Origin: Flavobacterium panici
GTDB lineage: Bacteria; Bacteroidota; Bacteroidia; Flavobacteriales; Flavobacteriaceae
Assembly: GCF_903819335.1 (NCBI RefSeq)
Contig: NZ_CAIJDE010000064.1
Location: forward strand, 13,009 to 77,008
Direction of reading: 5' to 3'
DNA: 64,000 nt
Positions 59,112-64,000 of this stretch are shown piece after piece (the stretch's first letter is position 1; each line of letters opens with the position of its first letter). The position numbers and the translations under genes are program-made. A model generated the notes under the pieces. The model saw only the letters and a program-made list of their open reading frames with translations, had not been told where the DNA came from and searched no databases.

Positions 59112-61739
59112 TTATCGATTTAAATAAAGACGCCCTTGTTGAGGAGGTCTATTGTCTTTATTAAAATAGAGAATGTAAAAATATACTCCGTTTGGTGCTA
59201 TTCCGCCGCCAATTCCACTTTGTTCGTAATTTATTCCATCCCATGCCGGCTTATTTTTAAAGCCTTTATACATTCCGTTTCCATATCTGTTAAAAATTTC
59301 CAGTGAATAATTTGGGTATAAAAAATCGATGTCCGGAATAGTGAAAGTGTCGTTAATTCCGTCTCCGTTTGGCGAAAATCCGTCGGGAACAAAAAATGTA
59401 TATTCCGGAGAATCACAAACTATTAATGAAACCGTCACTGCAATATTTTCTTGTGAGACACAATTTAGTGTTGGCGAAAAGTCAAATCCATAATAAGTTG
59501 CTTTATCAACTAAAGGAGTTGACGCCGAAAGTAAGTTTCCATTATTTGGTGCATCATACCAAACAACTGTTGAAGGAGATCCTGTATTATTTGACAAATC
59601 AAGAATTGTAGGATTGTCTAAGCCGCAAAAATTTTGCCCATCCTGGTTTAAAATTGGCGCTGGTACATCGTTGATAGTTACGGTAATTTGCGTCGCAGGA
59701 GATACACAACCAGCGGCAGAAGTTTCCTTAACAAAATAATCTTCAGATTTTAAAACATATGTATTTGGAAGAGGTGTAACTTCAGTAGCAGAAATATACC
59801 ATTTATATTGAGCTCCCTGAGGCTGCAAATTTGCAATAGTGGCTTGATCTCTTTTACAAAATTCCTGATTGTTTACTGATGGCGCTGCTGGAATTGGATT
59901 TAGAATAAAAGCACCTGATATTCCCGTTACATCACTTTCACAAGTGGTGATATTGTTCTTTATTTTAATAATAGAAATTGTTGTTGAGCCAGAACTTACA
60001 AGCAAGCTTGACGGAATAATAAAACTAGCACTCCCGTCTACTGGATTTAAAACAATCGTTTCTACATTAGAAATATTACTTCCCGAAAGTTTATAAGACA
60101 AAGTAACGTCTGTCAAAGTCTGAAAACCAGAGACGTTTACTTTTACTTCTTCACCAAAACATACATTTTGAATCTGTAATCTTAAAAGTGATCCATTTGG
60201 CAGAGGATTAATCAGAATCTCACCTGATAAATTGGCTGCATTAACGCATTGCGAAACTACATGTGTAATTGCTGTAATGGTTACAATAGAGGTACCGCTT
60301 CTTGAGTTAAATATTTCCGGTACAACGAAGGTTGCATTTCCTCCCACAACGGTAATTCTTGCAACTTGTGAAGAAACATTTGTTGCCCCAGATAATTTAT
60401 ACACTATATCATAATCTCCATCTGCCAGTTTTGTTGCATTTGAAATCTGGATTACAGCATCCTGATTTTGGCATGTTACTGCAGGACTGATTACTGCTCC
60501 GGATAAATCTGGATTGGGGTAAATAATTAAATCATCAAACAAATTATTTATAACGTTTTGACATGCTCGAGCGCTGTTAGTAGGATAAATTGCTAAAATA
60601 GTAATTCTAAAAATTCCAACTTTTTTAAAATTTTCTGAGTCAATTGGAAACGTAAGAACTCCATTTACGAAATTTGCAGCAATCTTTACATATCCTAAAC
60701 GACCAGAAATATTGTATTCAACAAAATAACTACCGTTTGGAATATTTGCAAGACCTCTTGTTATTGTTCCATTGTAAGTGGCTGTTGGAATTTCTGTTTC
60801 ACATATGTCCGAATTAACTTCTAGAATCGCTCCCGTAAAATCAAGCTTATTTTCAAGGCGTATAAGTACTGTAGTTTGATCATCTGCACATATTGGATTT
60901 GTTGATGGAACGACATAATTGAAACCATATGTTCCTTCTCCTAGCGTATTATAAATATTTTCAACATTAATGTTGTGGTCTCCTTTAAAAATTAATTCAT
61001 TGGTTCTGCCTTCTATCCAGTATCCTCCAGTATCATACCCAGAAATCAAACTATATAAATCGAAATCTGCATAACCAGATAAACCATCACTCGCACATAA
61101 AATTAAAGAAGTACCTTGTCCTGAATCTGGTGCCCTAAAAACAGTTACTATAGCAGTTGATGACATAGCAGGACAGGTTCCTATTGCGGGCATTGTATAT
61201 GTAAAATAAAAAGTTCCTTCTAGATCTTCAACATTCACGGAAGATCCAACAACATTTTCATTTGTAGTATCATTATGCCACTGTCCATTAAACTGTGGAC
61301 TTACATCTACTCCGTTAAATGCTTGAAAAAGATTAAAATTAACAACTGAGCTACAAACAGAGACATTTGGTGATGTAACCCCAGAATAACCACCTATCGT
61401 TACTGTAACTGTTGCAGAGTTATCAATACACCCAGCATTTCCGGTAACCGTATAAGTATAACGATATATACCACTTGCTCTAATTATCTGAGCATTCAAA
61501 ATTCCTGTATTTACATTTAATCCTCCAGAAGAATTATCATCCTCCCAAACTCCCCCTGCAACAGGAGATCCGCCTAGTAATGAGAATAAATTTATTGTTT
61601 TGCTGCTAGGATTAGGAATATCACAAACAGTGAAGGCAGCGTCATTCCCTGCACATTGAGCATTTACTATTTGAGGTAAAAATGATAAAAAAACAAAAAA
61701 TAAAATTATACGTAAGAAATCATTGTATTTTTTGGCCAT
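59112..61739 (-). CDS. Large secreted protein with gliding-motility-type (type B) C-terminal domain
   Basis: 875 residues, signal peptide (1-27, IVNAQ). The middle consists of repeated PKD/Ig-like beta domains separated by Cys-containing loops (CAGNDAAFTVCDIPNPSS at the start). The C-terminal 90 residues carry the type B sorting domain: FVPDGFSPNGDGINDTFTIP, NRYGNGMYKGFKNKPAWDGI, GVYFYILYFN. It would be exported by the type IX system and held by the SprF-like partner. Likely an adhesin or surface fibre; the ligand is unknown. Confidence 0.9.
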   Translation of the reverse strand: MAKKYNDFLRIILFFVFLSFLPQIVNAQCAGNDAAFTVCDIPNPSSKTINLFSLLGGSPVAGGVWEDDNSSGGLNVNTGILNAQIIRASGIYRYTYTVTGNAGCIDNSATVTVTIGGYSGVTSPNVSVCSSVVNFNLFQAFNGVDVSPQFNGQWHNDTTNENVVGSSVNVEDLEGTFYFTYTMPAIGTCPAMSSTAIVTVFRAPDSGQGTSLILCASDGLSGYADFDLYSLISGYDTGGYWIEGRTNELIFKGDHNINVENIYNTLGEGTYGFNYVVPSTNPICADDQTTVLIRLENKLDFTGAILEVNSDICETEIPTATYNGTITRGLANIPNGSYFVEYNISGRLGYVKIAANFVNGVLTFPIDSENFKKVGIFRITILAIYPTNSARACQNVINNLFDDLIIYPNPDLSGAVISPAVTCQNQDAVIQISNATKLADGDYDIVYKLSGATNVSSQVARITVVGGNATFVVPEIFNSRSGTSIVTITAITHVVSQCVNAANLSGEILINPLPNGSLLRLQIQNVCFGEEVKVNVSGFQTLTDVTLSYKLSGSNISNVETIVLNPVDGSASFIIPSSLLVSSGSTTISIIKIKNNITTCESDVTGISGAFILNPIPAAPSVNNQEFCKRDQATIANLQPQGAQYKWYISATEVTPLPNTYVLKSEDYFVKETSAAGCVSPATQITVTINDVPAPILNQDGQNFCGLDNPTILDLSNNTGSPSTVVWYDAPNNGNLLSASTPLVDKATYYGFDFSPTLNCVSQENIAVTVSLIVCDSPEYTFFVPDGFSPNGDGINDTFTIPDIDFLYPNYSLEIFNRYGNGMYKGFKNKPAWDGINYEQSGIGGGIAPNGVYFYILYFNKDNRPPQQGRLYLNR

Positions 61740-61897
61740 AAACTGCTATTTTTTGATAAACTTAATAAATTATTAATGTTTGTTAAACAAAAAAGTAGTT
61801 TTAACACTTATTTTTTCACAAAATTCAAACAATTTTAAAAATCATTAATGAAACAAAACTTTTAATCTAAAAAATCTAAAGAATCATAATCCATAAT

Positions 61898-63229
61898 TTA
61901 CAATTCATCTTCGAGTTTAAATCTAAACTTCAAAATCAGACTGTTACGCTCTACTTCAAGATTAATCCATTTATCTTCTTCTGATTTTAAAAGCTGGTTA
62001 ATTTGCTGCAACGAATATTTATAAGGCCGCTCACCATTTATGGAGGTTATAATATCTCCTTTTTGCAATCCGCATTTTTCTGCTGCAGATTGTTTTCTAA
62101 TATTGACAATCTCATAAACGGGTTTCAAAGAAAATTTATATCTAAAATTCCCACCGTTATTTTGGTTTGCTTCTCCTTCGCTTAATGATGCGGCAACCTT
62201 TACTGTTTCTAAATGAACCGTTTCCTGAACCCACTGTAGTCCATTGTGCTGAATTGTAATCCCACTTTTATTATAAGTAAAAGGATCTTTAAACTTATGA
62301 TTTTTTTTAAGGTACAACTTTTTATCTGCATAATCTAAAACTACTGTAAAACGCTTTAAGATTTCTCCGCCAACAGAACCAATACGGTCAGGAACCATCT
62401 TTACATTTTTAATAGATGTCGAATCTGGAAAAGCTACAATTGGTTTCTTAAATTCAAATTCATCAATTATAAATTTTTGAATTCTTGCACGATGCCCTTC
62501 AATATCACCGCTAAAACCTTTTCCCAGAAAATCAGGAAAATTTCTCTTTGGCAGTTTTATTTTATTATTTTCAAAAATCCAAAAAGCATCACTATTACCA
62601 ATATCAATTAATAATTTTGCCGGAATTTCTTCATCTTCTACAACTGCAGTTGTGTAAATATAAGGCTTAGATTTTTCAATTGTAATAGGTATTGCTTTAA
62701 ATTTTTTATCTAATTTTTTTCTAATAGATTCATTATTTGAATGCACAATAATTTTTCGCTTTTCATAATTGACTTCTACAATATTATTTTTAAAGAATTT
62801 ATGACCAATAATTCCATTTACCGGAATACCAATATGTGAAGAAAGATTAAAACTCTGATCTAAAATCACAAACAACATATGATTATCAGATCTTAATCCG
62901 TGTGTTTCAAAAGTATTTTTTGTCGATTTAAGTCCTTCAATTTCACTTTCAGATCCTAATCCTCTAAGTCTGATTTTTTCGACGTTATTAAATTTAACCT
63001 CCTGCATTTCATCCATACTAAATAAAATAGTTTCTTCGACGCCGGAATCTAATAAGAAATTCAACTCGATTCCGTTTACTTTAATTGGAATAAAAATGAG
63101 GTTATTTATCAATTTAAAAGGGATTACAGCCTTTTTTTTATTATTTTGGATAATAAAACTATCCTGAGATTTTACACAAAAAGGTAACAATAACCCAAAA
63201 AACAACACAATATATTTTTTCATTGACAA
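61898..63229 (-). CDS. Retropepsin-like aspartyl protease with C-terminal PDZ domain
   Basis: 443 residues. Signal peptide (1-21, CVKSQ), with a second start two codons in. Two retropepsin-like halves: LNFLLDSGVEETILF (catalytic D61) and AKLLIDIGNSDAFWIF (about 205-220). A PDZ domain follows (about 365-440, CGLQKGDIITSINGERPY). The single-chain double-aspartate layout with a PDZ is known from Bacteroidota; substrates unknown, acting in the periplasm. Stands alone. Confidence 0.88.
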   Translation of the reverse strand: MSMKKYIVLFFGLLLPFCVKSQDSFIIQNNKKKAVIPFKLINNLIFIPIKVNGIELNFLLDSGVEETILFSMDEMQEVKFNNVEKIRLRGLGSESEIEGLKSTKNTFETHGLRSDNHMLFVILDQSFNLSSHIGIPVNGIIGHKFFKNNIVEVNYEKRKIIVHSNNESIRKKLDKKFKAIPITIEKSKPYIYTTAVVEDEEIPAKLLIDIGNSDAFWIFENNKIKLPKRNFPDFLGKGFSGDIEGHRARIQKFIIDEFEFKKPIVAFPDSTSIKNVKMVPDRIGSVGGEILKRFTVVLDYADKKLYLKKNHKFKDPFTYNKSGITIQHNGLQWVQETVHLETVKVAASLSEGEANQNNGGNFRYKFSLKPVYEIVNIRKQSAAEKCGLQKGDIITSINGERPYKYSLQQINQLLKSEEDKWINLEVERNSLILKFRFKLEDEL

Positions 63230-63345
63230 TATTTTATTATAAAATTAGTAAATATATTTATTATTGTTAGATTTTTATAAGTCTATGCATTGTTTACGTT
63301 AAATTCGAAAAAAAAATGCATTTTTGCACTTCAATAAAAAATCTC

Positions 63346-64000
63346 ATGCCAACAATTTCAAGCAAAGGCAGAAACATGCCCGAATCACCGATACGCAAGC
63401 TTGCTCCTTATGCAGATTTAGCAAAGCAAAAAGGACACAAAGTGTATCACTTAAACATTGGTCAACCGGATATCAAGACACCCGAAGTGGCCATCGAGGC
63501 GGTAAAAAATATTGATTTAAGTATTATAGAATACAGTCCGTCAGCCGGATATGAAAGCTACAGAAAAAAATTAGCAAAATTTTACCAACGCCAAAATGTA
63601 AATGTTAACTCAGAAGACATCATTGTTACAACTGGTGGCTCTGAAGCCCTTTTATTTGCACTGGCCACAATTACAGACCCTGGAGATGAAATCATTATTC
63701 CAGAGCCTTTTTATGCTAATTATCACGCGTTTGCCTCTTCTACAAGTGCAACAGTAATTCCTCTTGTTTCGACTATCGAAACGGCATTTGCTTTGCCAAG
63801 TATTGAAGAAGTCGAAAAGTTGATTACACCAAAAACAAAAGCAATTTTAATTTGTAATCCGGGTAATCCAACCGGATATTTATATTCAGAAACTGAAATT
63901 AAACAATTAGCAGGTTTAATTAAAAAATACGATTTATACTTAATTGCTGACGAAGTATATCGTGAGTTTTTGTATGATGGAGATGATGTACACTATTCAG
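63346..64000 (+). CDS. Pyridoxal-phosphate-dependent aminotransferase (class I/II), 5' part
   Basis: 218 codons lie inside the window and the gene continues beyond 64000. The start MPTISSKGRNMPESPIRKLA is chosen over an in-frame ATG at 63316. Fold type I blocks: YHLNIGQPDIKTP, TTGGSEALLFAL (phosphate-binding region), ICNPGNPTGY (N171) and IADEVYREF (D202, Y205). The PLP lysine would lie beyond the edge. Substrate cannot be set; aspartate- or aromatic-like by motif. Monocistronic or first of an unseen operon. Confidence 0.93.
   Translation, partial: MPTISSKGRNMPESPIRKLAPYADLAKQKGHKVYHLNIGQPDIKTPEVAIEAVKNIDLSIIEYSPSAGYESYRKKLAKFYQRQNVNVNSEDIIVTTGGSEALLFALATITDPGDEIIIPEPFYANYHAFASSTSATVIPLVSTIETAFALPSIEEVEKLITPKTKAILICNPGNPTGYLYSETEIKQLAGLIKKYDLYLIADEVYREFLYDGDDVHYS

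Noticed and set aside
63324-63515. 63-codon frame at the right edge
   Set aside because: Overlaps the true aminotransferase frame (63346 onward), which has clear family motifs.

Overview
The window looks like a chromosomal segment of a Flavobacterium-type bacterium (Bacteroidota). The DNA is AT-rich. Start codons lack Shine-Dalgarno sequences and sit in A/T-rich leaders. Several upstream regions carry the Bacteroidota -7 box TAnnTTTG. The gene content includes PorP/SprF, a gliding-motility-type C-terminal domain (type IX secretion, type B sorting), TonB-dependent receptors and many short lipoproteins. I see no rRNA, tRNA, CRISPR array, transposase, integrase or phage structural gene.

Layout. 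1-0.7 kb: a tandem array of a 242-bp non-coding unit. 0.7-7 kb (minus strand): catalase, a BtuF-like metal/corrinoid receptor between two long palindromes, pyrF, and an OmpA protein with a DUF5723 N-terminus. 7-13.6 kb (plus): a stress and envelope set (Dps, CsbD, AraC-type regulator, response regulator, CHASE3 histidine kinase, DUF4142 lipoprotein, small beta-barrel, then four small membrane or stress proteins). 13.9-16.7 kb (minus): a second DUF5723 protein and prfA. 17-24.5 kb: accessory DNA rich in orphan small proteins, including a lipoprotein with a JAMM-like HxH...SxxD signature followed by two DUF6705 lipoproteins. 25-35.4 kb: an M57-type metalloprotease, a SRPBCC/SDR/SDR/AraC module, PhzF, small envelope proteins, a gene remnant and a cytochrome-c-like lipoprotein. 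35.6-48.4 kb: topB, lipoproteins, an MFS transporter, two TonB-dependent receptors around a DUF4198 protein, and a frameshifted amino-acid permease. 48.4-51.8 kb: a two-gene exported module of unknown function. 52-54.6 kb: valS. 54.8-63.2 kb: DUF1573 protein, small lipoprotein, a three-gene type IX module (OmpA/PD40 protein, PorP/SprF, large type-B cargo) and an aspartyl protease with a PDZ domain. An aminotransferase runs off the right edge.

How the genes work together. The stress cluster joins protection proteins to a phosphorelay. The receptor/DUF4198/receptor block looks like a metal or siderophore uptake locus. The minus-strand cargo, SprF-like and OmpA-like genes form a dedicated secretion and surface-anchoring unit.

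The most unusual feature is the intergenic DNA. At least eight loci carry palindromic or half-palindromic arms built from degenerate words repeated with a period of about 8 nt. The words differ between loci but the period is the same. Several arms enclose an intrinsic terminator, and at four genes the repeat words reach into or form the stop codon. A related 7-nt-period repeat sits in frame inside valS. Together with the 242-bp array, a conserved-looking structured element at 16.8 kb and an orphan promoter/terminator pair near katA, this is the best candidate here for something undescribed.
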